A stretch of DNA of 64,000 nt, taken from contig QUOL01000024.1 of assembly GCA_009761415.1 (NCBI GenBank), positions 186,001 to 250,000 on the forward strand, given 5' to 3'. The position numbers were made by a program, and so were the translations under genes. Below are positions 1 to 10,969 of this stretch, in pieces (position 1 is the stretch's first letter; every line of letters starts with the position of its first letter). The notes below the pieces were generated by a model. That model made no database searches. It saw only the letters and a list, made by a program, of their open reading frames with translations, and had not been told where the DNA came from. Origin of the DNA: Sarcomyxa edulis. Its lineage: Eukaryota > Basidiomycota > Agaricomycetes > Agaricales > Mycenaceae.

Positions 1-1398
1 AATTCGCATATCCTTGGTTATCTTTTATCGCTCTTACTCGCCAACACAGTCCAATCTGTAGGCACCGTGATGAATTTCAGGTGGGTCGCTGAACGAGGCG
101 TGGAAATGGGATCATTTTGCCGCTCTCAAGGTAATTCAATTAATCTTTCGTACGGACCTCTCAATTTGACAACTTCATTTCAGGTGGGATAAAACAAGCA
201 GGCAATGTCGGAACCGCGCTATGGTATGATCACAATGATTGCAAACATGCCACTATTGACTTCCCTCCGAAATAGGTCCTTCATGATCTCACTACACCTA
301 TTCAATTTGATCTTCCTTCGATACCCATCGACTAGGATCGGGTTTTGTTTGACCTTGGTACTCGGGTGGGCAGCTGTGATAATCGTGGTCGTGATTGGCC
401 CTACAGCAATACAGACCGAATCGCACGGTCCTTATTTTGGGATATCTGGACCTTGGTATGTGATCAGCCTTGACCCTGATGAATAAGTAGGCGGGCAAAC
501 CCCATCTTCCATTCCTTCTTACGCAGGTGCTGGATAACTGATGAATATCCAATCCCTCAGTTTTTTCTCGAATATTTCTTCGTACGTACTATATACCTTC
601 AAACTGGTCGGCCTTCGATCCTGACTTCATGTCAACAGGAATTTATGTCAGCGGGTCTCAGCTTTATATTGTACTCTTTTATCCTCCTCCGCGTCCGAGG
701 AAACCTCATATCCAACAATGGGAAGTGGTCCCTTCGATTTGTCCCCTCCGGTGACAGCTGGCAGTTATCGTTTGCAAGAGATCTCGTCGATTCCTCTATG
801 CTAAGAGTCGCTCAGATCATGGTCTGGTACGTTACATTGTTCTTCCTCCAAGAAACCTGTACGTTCAGTGAATACTCACCGTTCTCATCCGTCTAGGTAT
901 CCTGTAAGTATCCTACAGAGTCTCTTACTCTCAACTAACGATCAAACACAGGTCGCGTACTCTATACTCCTCGTACCCATCGCGTTGGCTCGCTTGACAG
1001 AGTTCTCAGGACACAAAGTACCGTTTTGGGCCACAGTGCTTACCGACATGATTTTCAACCTTACTGGTACGTATGTCCTATGCGCTCAAATACTGCATCG
1101 TTCCCTTACACACCAAACGACAGGCTTTGTGAACGTCGTACTATGGTACAAGACCCATGAACTATTCCCGGACACGGCCACGCTCCCCGAATTCTCCATG
1201 CGTCGAAAAACCCTCATCATGCCATTCAGTAAGAGTGGGGTCACACCATTCACTCTCATGGGCAGCCCCACTGCCGAGTCAAGAACAGCTGAGCTACTGA
1301 CACGGCCAATGGTTGCTGCACGGTCGAGTACATCGCGATCCAGTCGTTCGACTATGATAAGTATATATTCGGTGGACTCGAGGACTCCTCTTCGTTGA
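1..1398 (+). CDS. Git3-like seven-TM G-protein-coupled receptor, 5' end cut by the window edge
   Basis: A multi-exon membrane protein is open from the first base, so its N-terminus lies outside. Splicing joins exons ending or starting at about 130/184, 223/276, 455/527, 581/639, 826/897, 903/952 and 1066/1124, and the stop is at 1396-1398. The spliced protein shows hydrophobic helices (for example VLGWAAVIIVVVIGP) and the motifs GGIKQAGNVGTALWS and GPYFGISGPWCWI, which are typical of the Git3/cAMP-receptor-like family expanded in Agaricomycetes. The C-terminal cytoplasmic tail is Ser/Thr/Arg-rich. The exon at 897-903 is only 7 nt long and is required to restore Trp-Tyr-Pro-Val. It probably sits in the plasma membrane and senses a nutrient or other ligand; the ligand is unknown. 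It converges on the G-alpha gene at 1813-4080. Family placement is by motif memory, and the splice sites are inferred. Confidence 0.78.
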
Positions 1399-1812
1399 AA
1401 ATGCTGTTTGAAGATCGTAACATCAGATATCTCATGCTGAGTTCTACCAATGCTCCTAGTTTGATCCTGATGAGATGACGACTCGTGAATGATCGATGAT
1501 TTTTTCGAGCTAGATGCGAGCTCAGAATGCGTTATGAGTTAATGGATCGCCGAGTGATGCAAGGCCGTCCGAAGGACAGTGGCTATGAATATAGGCCATA
1601 TTTGCAGACAACCAAGTCAACGCAACACTGGACCGGTGTTACCTAGCAAATAATCGAACGAAAATATCCAGACACGGCCTCGGCGAGAACAGAAAACCAC
1701 AAATAAATAGATCTGGTTACAACAAAGCATTCGAAGAGTACAGAAATGTCGAGAACAAGGCCAGGATGTAGACGAGTATATCGAGTGTAAAGTATGCGTG
1801 TAACGGGAATTA
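1399..1812. other. Convergent intergenic stretch
   Basis: About 410 bp lie between the stop codons of the receptor and the G-alpha gene. The sequence is AT-richer with frequent stops in all frames. I see only presumptive 3' untranslated sequence of the two convergent genes. Confidence 0.5.
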
Positions 1813-4080
1813 TTAAACGAGAGAGCTCTTCTTCAGATTATCCCTGATTACCATGTCAGATACTGAAGATAGAAGACCGTCAGCTTATCATTATTTCCAC
1901 GACATAATGCACGGAGGACGCACTGTCAGCAAGTATTTTTCCCGTGGATTTCACATCCTGATAGAACAATAATAAGCACGAGAGCCGATCAGGGTGGTAT
2001 TGACCTACCGTCACCGAAGTAAAGTGAGAGTAGAAAGAACGGGTCTTGGGAGAATACTCTTTATGGATAGCAGCTGCGTCGGAGAAAGAAAGGCGTAAGT
2101 AGAAACTTCCTGGACGCAGAGGTACAATTCGCACCGAACTTCTTTTGTAAATCTAAGAAACCACGTCAAGTCGAAGAAGATGGTAACGATATGCAGAAGC
2201 CACTTACAGCGCGATGCACTCTCAAAATCATTGGGTCTTTCGCCAAACGAGGTAACATGATCGGCGAGTTTGATCCCCGAGTTGAGCTTTGCCTTGAGGA
2301 TATCGCATTTGTTCAGGAATAGAACGATGTTCACATTCTGTAAGAAGGTGTTTTTCAGAGTCGCTCTCCAAAGGGAGAAGGAATCTTCCAATCGGTTGAC
2401 TGAATCATCCTCTTCCAAGGTCTATGAGAGTGGCTTTATTAAGCAACCGAGTGGAAAAACGCGGGGCGGACTACGAACCTGATCAAAACAATTAATAGGA
2501 GCAAGGAAAATGATGGCGTCTAGCTCGCTTTCGAAGAATGGTGCCCAGGCGGCTTGCAGACAAATATAAGTAGATAGTACGGGAATATCGATGTTGTATC
2601 ATACCTCGCTGCAGAACAATACTGTGAGTGATCAAAGATGTATTCTCAGACTCTAGATGATGCTCACCAGTGATCTCTGCCCACCAACATCAAAGATCCT
2701 CCAGTCGTGGCTTACGGAGTTCCCTGAAGAGTCCACGTGAATCAAAGTTAGCTTGAAGATCGTACATAGAGGGCTCACCAGCCTTCAACCTGAACCGGTG
2801 TTCCGATACGCCGAGAGTCTTGAGCCTCGCCCGCAAGATATCATCTAGAACCAATCAGTAATCGGCTGAAAAATGAGTAGAGCACTTACTATCGGAAGGT
2901 ACATATTTGAGACCTGTCACTCGGTCCAACGAATCCAAAAAGCTGTACACGCGCGCAAGAATCAGAGGGCAGATCAATGTCTTCAATCAATACTTACAAA
3001 CCAGCCATTTCCTCCAGTCGCAGTTGCTTCAAACGAAGCAACTTTCTGACGGTCGTATCTCCCCATAAGCGATCCATATCCTCCGCACAAGCATGAAGCA
3101 CAACACCAGGATCATCGGGGTCATCCCAATCTATCGCAGGATCACTCTCCAAACTATTTCTTGTATTGGTGATGAAACGAGTGAATGCACCTTTCCATTG
3201 TGTCGTGGAATTGACCGCAACCTCTTTTGTCGGATTTTTCGAACGTTCAGAGTAGGGAAGATTGGTCAATGGAGCTAGGTGGGCCGAGTCGAAGTTGGGG
3301 GAACCGGACGGGGAAAGTCGACGGATAAGGACTTCTTCGACCTGAAGGAGTGGGGCAAGTCGCATCTTGAGTTTGAGATGATCGGGAGTGAGTGGTGGGT
3401 AGTCTATGTGGGGCAATGGCTTGTCTTGGATGTCTAAGTCTGGAGATGGGTTGCGCAAAGAGGCAGGAGACGAAGCCTTGTAGGTATGTGCTTGAGCTTC
3501 GCTCATAACATCCAGGATGAGACGTATGGACCGCACAACATTGAGTTGAATGACGGCTCTCCATGATGCTCGTTCAGCGTGGAATGCCTAAGAACATTTG
3601 GTCAGCAGTCTCGTTTGCTCGAAGAAGAACTAACCTTTGGAGAGTTTATCAACTGGAAATCTAAGAAGAGGTGTCGTTCAGCAGGTTACTGGTGTACAGC
3701 CAAAGTTCACGACTTACTCTTCAAAGTAGTCGATTTGCCTAAATATCATCATTATGATTAGGTGACGCGAAAGGCAGATAACGACCACTTACCTGATTCG
3801 CTTTGACCTATACGCGTCCTATTTGTTCACCAAATTGCTCGAAGACGAAAGGTCAACACTCACCAAGGAGAAGCACCCTCACCGGTTTCGGAGCCTTCTT
3901 CTCTGCTATCCGCTGTCGATTTATCTCCTCGTCAATAGCATCTGACACTCGTTTCGCCTCTCTTTCTGCCTCTAATCGTACTTCGCGTTCCTCCTCAGTT
4001 TCGTCTGGAGGAGGAGCAAGAGCTTTCGTCAATGGGTCCTCATCGGACGGACGAGCGCGCGTAGGGATTTTAGACGGCAT
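1813..4080 (-). CDS. Divergent heterotrimeric G-protein alpha subunit
   Basis: The spliced protein carries all G-alpha signatures: P-loop LLLGQSESGKSTTLK, the switch I region DILRARLKTLGVSEH with the Arg and Thr kept, DVGGQRS with the catalytic Gln, NKCD for guanine specificity, TSVTDVKST as the TCAT-like loop, and a C-terminus ending DMVIRDNLKKSSLV. The N-terminus (MPSKIPTRARPSDEDP, then a charged helix) lacks the Gly-2 needed for myristoylation and the usual palmitoylated Cys. About 100 extra residues, Pro-rich, sit in the helical domain after LDVMSEAQAH. The exons include a 15-nt one at 3793-3807, which encodes part of the P-loop, and a 4-nt one at 2605-2608, needed to give RSLRAAW. An in-frame ATG at 4092 is an alternative start; 4080 was preferred because it gives the usual basic N-terminus. 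It likely couples receptors to cAMP or MAP-kinase signalling, though membrane anchoring must differ from classical subunits. Confidence 0.85.
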
Positions 4081-5693
4081 TCTCTCCCACAAATCTGGGG
4101 AAATCTAGGAGATGGTGGAGAAAAAGAAACAGTCAGATGGATTCAGAGGGGATTTTAAGCCAAGTGTTGTTCTTGGGTCGGCTGGAGAAAGCTGGCCGCC
4201 GTCGTTGTGTTGCAGCCCAAGGAGTTTGACTTGCACAGTTCGGACCACGTTCCTGATGGAATCTTCTCATATAGGAGGGTATAATGAAAGCGCTTGGAAG
4301 AGCCAATCCCAATGAAGAAAGAATCGAAGACGTTCTCGACGCATAAATTGGAAAGGTTCTTCGAATTTCGCTGATGTCCGACGCGTTGTGCCAGGCGCCT
4401 TATTTCCAAAACATCTCCACATCGACCCTTGTATTCGTTGTTTTGCCGTTCGATCCAGGGTGGCTCGTTCGACGATGGGAGTCTCGGATTACCCGTCAAT
4501 AATGCTAGTCGTCGAGGGGGGAATGCACTAAGCTGCACAGTGTTTCACCAAATTTTACTGATACTGTGGCCGCTTCTGGAACCGTGGCAGCCAGCGTGGT
4601 TATATCGGTACGGTCTTCGCAGGTAACTATGCAATCCCCGGTAGGTTTGCGTGTCTTCCCACCTAACGTTGCCTATAACCCCAGCAGTGCGCGGAGAGTT
4701 CACTAAAAAAAATTGGGAAACTCTGAACGACCTCATTGATGTTTTCATGATCGTCGAGATTTTTTATCAGATATACATGTAAGCCCTACCTTGCTATCGA
4801 GATGACCTAGTTTTTTTGCACCACCAGCACCAGATGACCACGCTGACCATTCGCGTGGTTCACGCCGTCACCTTTTGTTCCTATGGAAGGAAATTACCGA
4901 CGCCACGACACACTCTGAAAGGTCCAATGGATGCGTCTGTGTTTTCCAAAAAACATCCGCAACTCACAAGGTGCCGCTGATTAAAATTGCCCTCCCCATG
5001 TGGTCGAGTTTATTGTCCACCGTCCAGGACCTCCCTACAACCATAGGCTACCAATGTGAACTTACCTGTATTTACTCCAAAAGCACCGTCGATCGGACAC
5101 CGACTCCTTTTGATCTGCCCTGGTCGTTGTCGCGGTGTATGCAGATCGTCTTTCCCAGTCAACAACAACTCTCACACCCGCAAAACGCTGACTTCTCTGC
5201 CCTGGCCCTTGTCGTTATATTTATCACTCTTTTCCTTTCGCGGTAGAATCGTCCCTTCACACGGAATGAACGAGTATGTTTTTTCCTACCACGATTATAC
5301 AGAGTGACGTATGTTCCATTCCGAAATTAGAGGCAGGTAGCTCGATGCTAGCCTAGTCAGGTTAGCTGTATGCATACTCGACATTTTCAGGTCCTTATTC
5401 CTCGTACTTGAAGATATCCTTCTGGTGCGTGTTCAGTGTCCTCTTTCATGTCACTCGTTTCACTCCACTTCACTTCAGCACATCCTTAACAGTCAATTCA
5501 AATCTAACCCGGTCGAGTTAGGTGCATTCATATTCTCGTTCGCTCGTAGACAAGACTGTTTTATTATATTCCTTTGGTGAGTGTTCAAGTTTTCCAACTC
5601 GCGGAAGAGCATTCAAAACATTTAGATAGAGACAAGACATATGTTACAAAGGCAATAATAATACTAGTATATCTCCGAGGAGGCATCGTAGAC
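4081..5693. other. No supported gene
   Basis: Short open frames exist on both strands, but I could not join them into a family I know. A hydrophobic stretch near 4690-4780 on the plus strand (reading NWETLNDLIDVFMIVEIFYQ, followed by GTAAG) resembles an exon of a membrane protein, but no convincing neighbouring exons were found. It may be a decayed gene or the G-alpha promoter region. Confidence 0.4.
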
Positions 5694-5795
5694 GCGTTTG
5701 CTGATTTCGTTAGACACCTAATCTAGGCATCCGAGAGAACCCGCAAAGGCGACTAGATCCAGCCCGGAGAAAAAAGCCACTAGGGCAAAAAACCG

Positions 5796-5980
5796 TTCCC
5801 CCAGAGCCCTTGCGTATCCCCCAGAGCCCTTGCATAATCCCCCAGACCCATTGCGTAATCCCCCAGACCCATTGCATAATCCCCCAGACCCATTGTATAA
5901 TCCCCCAGACCCATTGTATAATCCCCCAGACCCATTGTATAATCCCGCAGAATCTTGTATATCCCCCAGAGCCCTTGTCT
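5796..5980. repeat. 21-bp minisatellite
   Basis: About eight head-to-tail copies of a 21-bp unit with the core aatcccccagacccattg, varying at the bases after the final g. Flanking units read cccccagagcccttg. Because 21 is a multiple of three, the array stays open in several frames and gives a false heptapeptide-repeat protein (GDYTMGL). A longer block that includes the outer unit and a cttcatccccaccg segment is repeated again around 6120-6270. Confidence 0.9.
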
Positions 5981-6579
5981 ACCTTGCGTCGCGAAAACCT
6001 CCCCCACTCTCCACGCTTCATCCCCACGCTTCATCCCCACCGCCGGCCAGACTGAAAAATGAGGTAAGCCCATAGGAAACGACCCACCGTAATGGCCTCT
6101 CCCAACGCTCCGTGCCCCGCATGCCCCCAGAGCCCTTGCCTACCTTTCTCCACGGACGCCTCCCCAGCTCATCGCGCTTCATCCCCACCGTCGGCCAGCC
6201 TGTAAAACGAAGTCAGCGTACCCACCGTTGGCCGACCTGTAAACAAAGTTAGCATCCGCGTCGGCCAGCCTACAGAAAAAAAACAGCCCCCGCCCCCCTG
6301 GCCCCGTCCCCGCGGACCAAAAGCAAAACAAAGTCAAGGAGGTGAAGAACGAAGAAGAGATATGGGGATCCGTACCATTGGGTGGCTTGGTGGCTGACGG
6401 TCAGCCATGGCGGGTGTCGAGGGCTAGGTGGGAGACACGAGGATCAGAACATATCAAGGGTGAGGAAGATAGTGAGACACGTACGGTTGAGGGTCGTCGT
6501 ATCGTTGTTTGATGCTCGGCTGTGGAATGGGGATGAGTTAGTGAGTTTGTCGATGTCGAGGCCTGAAGTGTTGAAGAGC

Positions 6580-6950
6580 CGATGTGCCGGTCGCGTGTCA
6601 AGATGTCGAATGTTGGCTGTCGTGTGTCGTGTGTCGCGTCGTGTGTCGTATGCCGAGGGTTGAGTGTCGAGTGTTGAATGTCGAGTGCTGAATGTCGAGT
6701 GCTGAATGTCAAGTGTTGAATGTCGAGTGTTGAATGTGTCGAGTGTCGATATGCTGAGACTTGAGAAGTTGAAGGTCGATCAGCCGATGTCTTGAACTGT
6801 CGATGTCGAACTGTCGGTGTCGAGTGTCGAGTGGCGAAATGTTGGTGCGCTGATACGTCGGTCGGGTGCTGAAGTGTCGAGGCTCGAAGTACTGAAGGTT
6901 GATTAGTCGATGTGTCGGTCGAGTGCTGATATGCCGAGTCGATAGGCGTC
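6580..6950. repeat. 14-bp degenerate satellite
   Basis: The clearest part (about 6664-6740) consists of tandem 14-bp units tgtcgagtgttgaa / tgtcgagtgctgaa / tgtcaagtgttgaa. It continues in degenerate form on both sides as scattered tgtcg and gagtg motifs. It produces a long but low-complexity minus-strand open frame that I do not regard as a gene. Confidence 0.8.
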
Positions 6951-7110
6951 CCAAAGAGAAGGTGATGGTGGTGGTAGATGGTGAAGAGTGGTGAAGAGCA
7001 GGTAGAGGGTCTGGGGGGTCTTTTATACGCCAAACCTCTGAGATCGGCGGCTGGCCAGGACCATTGGAGTTCGGGCGGGGGCTGACGATGGGCTGACAAT
7101 GATCGAACCA

Positions 7111-8206
7111 TAGTCCTACCTCCGAGGACGCCGCGTTGCACCGGTGAAGGGGAGTGAGGGCAATGCTCAGGATGTCGTCGAGGACTGTATCTATCCTTTG
7201 AAGACTTGTGAACAAAAACAGAGCTATCAGACGCGCTGCAATCTTAACGAAGTCAAGACGCGTCGGAATCACATGACCAAAATGAATCGGAATTCCCCTT
7301 GCACCAAGCTTGCACCCAGCACTGGAAGCAGCAGAATTCGACGGGTGAGAAGACCGAAGGAATAATCCTCGAGGCATGTGCGTACGCGCGCCAGGAATCG
7401 CCATTGTTCACATCTGTATCTACGCCTCGAGTCTGACTAAGGACAATTATCCGCCAGTCCAAGCACGCTTCCAATCTGGATTGTAGCTACTAGTATACTG
7501 CAATGCGACTCAGCAAAAGAGAGGGTGCCCGAGGCTCCATATCGGAACGAATTTGAGGTTGTGAGTCTACCAAAGGTAGCTTTGAAAGAACCAGATAGCT
7601 GCATATGGAAGGCGTCCGTATTGGCTAGTATGCATCCTTTCCAGGCGAGTCTGGAGGGTGAAGCATCCTCCGCGGTAGTAGATCAAGGATATGGTCCGGT
7701 CCACTGAGAATATCGATTGAGCTACCAACTCGAACGTTCATCAAAAGACACGGCCGACTGGCGATAGTTATTTACCTCTCTAGGTGAAAAAGCGGCAATA
7801 ACTCACCTCCTTCAGGCTCATGAGGACTTGAAAGGGCGAAACGATATACCCGATACATATACAGCCTGCTCCGCTGAACAAGTGAGCACGCAACAGAAAT
7901 CATACGATCGCCCGTAAGTTGATCCTGACCTGGACAAACCGAAATGTAGATAAAAGAAACGTTGCCAGCCGAATCGAACGTTCAAGTCACTGCCCTCCCT
8001 TCTCTCTCCCTACTAGCTACGACGAGCGCCAGCATTTATAACGTTGCGATAAACGTGCAACTAGTCCCGATCTCGCGGGTTCTCGGTATATTATAAGTAA
8101 AAAAAAGCACAGGAGAAGAAGGATTTATACCAAGGGCACACACTAATAAGATTGATTCCCCCCTCCCAAAAAGACCCTCCATCCATCCAGAATCCCTAGT
8201 ATCGTA
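7111..8206. other. No supported gene
   Basis: I see no family match or splice-consistent coding sequence. The right end (about 8100-8206) is presumably the 3' untranslated region of the minus-strand gene that ends at 8207. Confidence 0.4.
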
Positions 8207-9809
8207 TCATACCTTCTCATCCGCAGGTCGTTTCCACTGCGTTGTCCGGTTATCTTGTTCATGGTCTAAACTGTCCTCGCTTCCATTGCTGCTCGCACTC
8301 CCATTGCTACTCCCACTCATCACCAACGCGATACTCCCCGGCTCATGATCTATCTCCCCCTCGTCCTCCAACGTCCCCTCCTCATCTACCTCTCCGTTTA
8401 TCCCCCCATACGCATATCCATCCCCATCAACAGCCCCCCACACTAACCTCTCCCACCCGGTAGTCAGCCCCTTCGCATACGCCTCCCGATCGAGTCTTCT
8501 CAATCTAATCCGCTCAGCTATCGTGAACGCGATCGTCGAATAAATAGTCCCTAGAACGAGATCGATGGCGAAATGGTGGTGCAGGTACATCGTGGACCAG
8601 AACTATCGCGATAAGGTAATGTATCCGTATCAGCACACGCAAACACACCCATACACAGGTGAGAGGGGACTTACCATCCAGGAGCAATAAATCCACATAA
8701 ATGCCAGCCCTCGATACCCTTTACTATATCGTGTTACAAAATAACCGATGCAGATGCACGTAGCGGCGTGTAGTGAAGGAATAGCGCCAAAGACGACTGG
8801 AGAAGCTGAGAATGCGTTCTTGTAGATGTGAGTTCCGAGGATATCGTCGACGCGAGTGAGGCCGGCGGGGTTACCGGGGTAGGTGTAGTCGGGTTGGGCA
8901 GCGTCTTGGCCGTAGAGGTCGTAGCTGGGCGGAAGGGGAGATATGCATGAGTACGAAGTGAGTGAATGGGGGAAGGGGGATGGGGACTCACAACCAGGGT
9001 GCGGCGTTGGGGAAGATGAGGTGAGTCATGAGACCGCAGAGATTCTGTATCCCTAGACACCATCCAAAAGTGCAAGCAGCGCCTTGGGTGCCGAAGAACC
9101 AGAGCCACCAGCCAGCGATGAAGGGGGATGCAAAGTGGAGTGCTCCATATGATACGAAAGCGAGTAGGTCGAGGGATGGGCGCTAGAGCAAGGTGAGCAG
9201 TATAGGGGAGATGAAAGGATTGTGGGACGTACAATTTCGGCTTTTGCGAGATAGTCGAGGATACCGAGAGTGATAGGGAAACAGACTATGGAGACGGCGA
9301 AGGCGCCCGTGCGACTGGCGTAGCCTTCTTTATCTGGATTGTGACCTGAGGGGTTGTCAGTCGCTTTTGTGGATACTCAGAGGTGAGTTGGGCTCACCGT
9401 ATAGATAGACGAGTCTTGCTATGGGAACTAGCGCGAGGGAGAGGAATATCAAGCTGAAGGGTGAGAGTAGGACAGAATTGGCGTAGGGTAGTAGATGTAT
9501 GTTTATCTGGGTGAAAAGAATGAGCGCTTAGGTTGCAATAGGGAATTGTATACGCACGGGTGGTCTAATGTCAGAAGGAATATGTTTTGCTTGCTTGAAA
9601 CAGAAAGTCCAAAAGAAAGGAGGGAACGCTCCAACTGCCAGCACGATAAGTTTGAATTCCGGTATATTGACGGTAGTCTGCGTACCTATGACACTCCAAA
9701 GCCTTAAAGGCAATGATTTTCCGTTTAACAGGACATCCACGCAATGAAGAAGGAATCCAAGTAGGACCGAAAGGCCAAGCCGTAGACGTCTTACTGCAGA
9801 AGGCGGCAT
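8207..9809 (-). CDS. Aur1-like inositol phosphorylceramide synthase (PAP2 superfamily)
   Basis: It transfers inositol phosphate from phosphatidylinositol to ceramide in the Golgi, an essential step of fungal sphingolipid synthesis. The spliced minus-strand protein has several hydrophobic helices (SVLLSPFSLIFLSLALVPI; GILDYLAKAE), the family-typical segment GIQNLCGLMTHLIFPNAAPW, then YDLYGQDAAQPDYTYPGNPA and the two catalytic motifs GAIPSLHAA and YLHHHFAIDLVLG, which supply the two His and the Asp of the PAP2-type triad. The start was placed at MPPSAVRRLRLG because homologous-looking sequence begins there. Introns lie near 9480-9528, 9354-9399, 9182-9231, 8940-8991 and 8597-8676. The hydrophilic C-terminal tail is acidic and rich in Ser, Gly and Asn. 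Paralogues of the Aur1/PAP2 type are common in Agaricomycetes, so the exact substrate is inferred. Confidence 0.82.
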
Positions 9810-10969
9810 AAGGGAGGCAATATGAGCGAAAAGTGGAGAAAAGAACGTGAGTGGGTTCTTTGGAGGTATCTGGCGCGGTTGCCAGGCCAGAAATATCGAA
9901 CAAATCGAGCAACGATACAACGAGGCGAGGACACAACGACGAAAGATTTCTGAAGAGAGCGGAAGGTGCACAGCCGATCGCAGTCACAAGCCTCATATCA
10001 ATAACATAATATCTCACATGGCCTGGGGCGGTTGTACTGCGCATTAACATATCTTACAGCGGGGTTCTAGGCACGGTACGGATACAGAATACAACGTAGG
10101 TATGGCCCGGTAGAAGAGAGGGAAGGAGGACCTACTAGGGGGCTTGGGTAGACTGAAATACACTCGTGTGACCGAAATTGCACTGCTATACAGGGAAACA
10201 ACTAGACTTTTATGATCTGGTCGTAGACGTCAGAGCCTCAGAGAGGGTTCGGCTGCTTGTGATTCTGTCGTACAGTACAGTGAGACACTGCGGAGGATTC
10301 ACCGCTTAACAACTAAGCGACGATGTTACGACCTCGTCAGCGAAACGGACATGTACTCTTCACATCAGCACTCACCATAGAGTTTATACGGGGTATGCGA
10401 CGGAGTCCAATAGACGACAGCCAAGTTCACGGGGAGGGGGATGGTCTTGGCACGATCAGGATCAGTGGGGCCGTTGGGGGCTGGTTCCGTCGGATGAAAA
10501 CCTCAATTCCTAGCCTCACCTCCTGAACGTTTGAAGTAGAAGGATGATCCTGATCATGGTGGGTGTGCCGACGTCGGTGGCCTCTCTACTATTCTCGTTC
10601 GAACGATTGACGAAGAACTTACTAGCTATCGATCAAAATATCACTGTGAGATAATCTGTGGATGCAACTCGGGGTTTGTCAGTCGAGAAGAGAATAATCA
10701 CCGCACTCGAGCCCACAAGCTCAAGAAGGGCCTTCAAGCTCCAAGCCTCATGTTATAATCATTATACATGGTTCCAGGGAGAGCTTGCTTGCTCTTGCGA
10801 AAACTTTGCGAGTTATTTTTTTCGAACGGGAAACGCAAACATACGCCCATCCTCGGCGTCCCCCGAATCCGCCGTCCGGATGCAAAGTTCCAACTTCTCT
10901 CCATCGATCACCCGACCACTAGGTATTGACCTATAGGTATCTCAGAGTCTCTCAGAGTCTTTTTACGAC
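9810..10969. other. Divergent intergenic region
   Basis: About 1.16 kb lies between the starts of the minus-strand synthase and the plus-strand F-box gene, so it probably contains both promoters. A short direct repeat, ctcagagtct twice, occurs at 10941-10960 just before the F-box start. No gene was recognised. Confidence 0.45.

Larger units (their letters stand above)
5694..7110. repeat. Dispersed repeat island, copy 1
   Basis: The left edge (tttgctgatttcgttagaca and the following 80 bp, including cgagagaacccgcaaag and a gaaaaaagcc run) recurs at 45990-46095. Later segments also correspond: gatggtggtgg with gaagagtgg at 6963-7000 matches 46769-46800, and attggagttcgg with gggctgac at 7062-7095 matches 46842-46865. 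The two islands therefore look like copies of one non-coding element, with this copy enlarged by internal tandem repeats. No transposase, reverse transcriptase or clear terminal repeats were seen. Confidence 0.5.

Noticed and set aside
5790..5980. CRISPR-like direct repeats
   Set aside because: Units are contiguous without spacers in a eukaryotic genome; it is a minisatellite.
5710..6075. Heptapeptide-repeat proteins on both strands
   Set aside because: A by-product of the 21-bp repeat, whose unit is a multiple of three; open in several frames at once.
6401..7404. Long minus-strand open frames (246 and 231 codons)
   Set aside because: They read through the 14-bp satellite, overlap each other in different frames and give low-complexity His/Ser/Thr-rich peptides.
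8734..9234. 166-codon minus-strand frame inside the IPC synthase
   Set aside because: It is the wrong frame; the synthase motifs in the other frame splice consistently.
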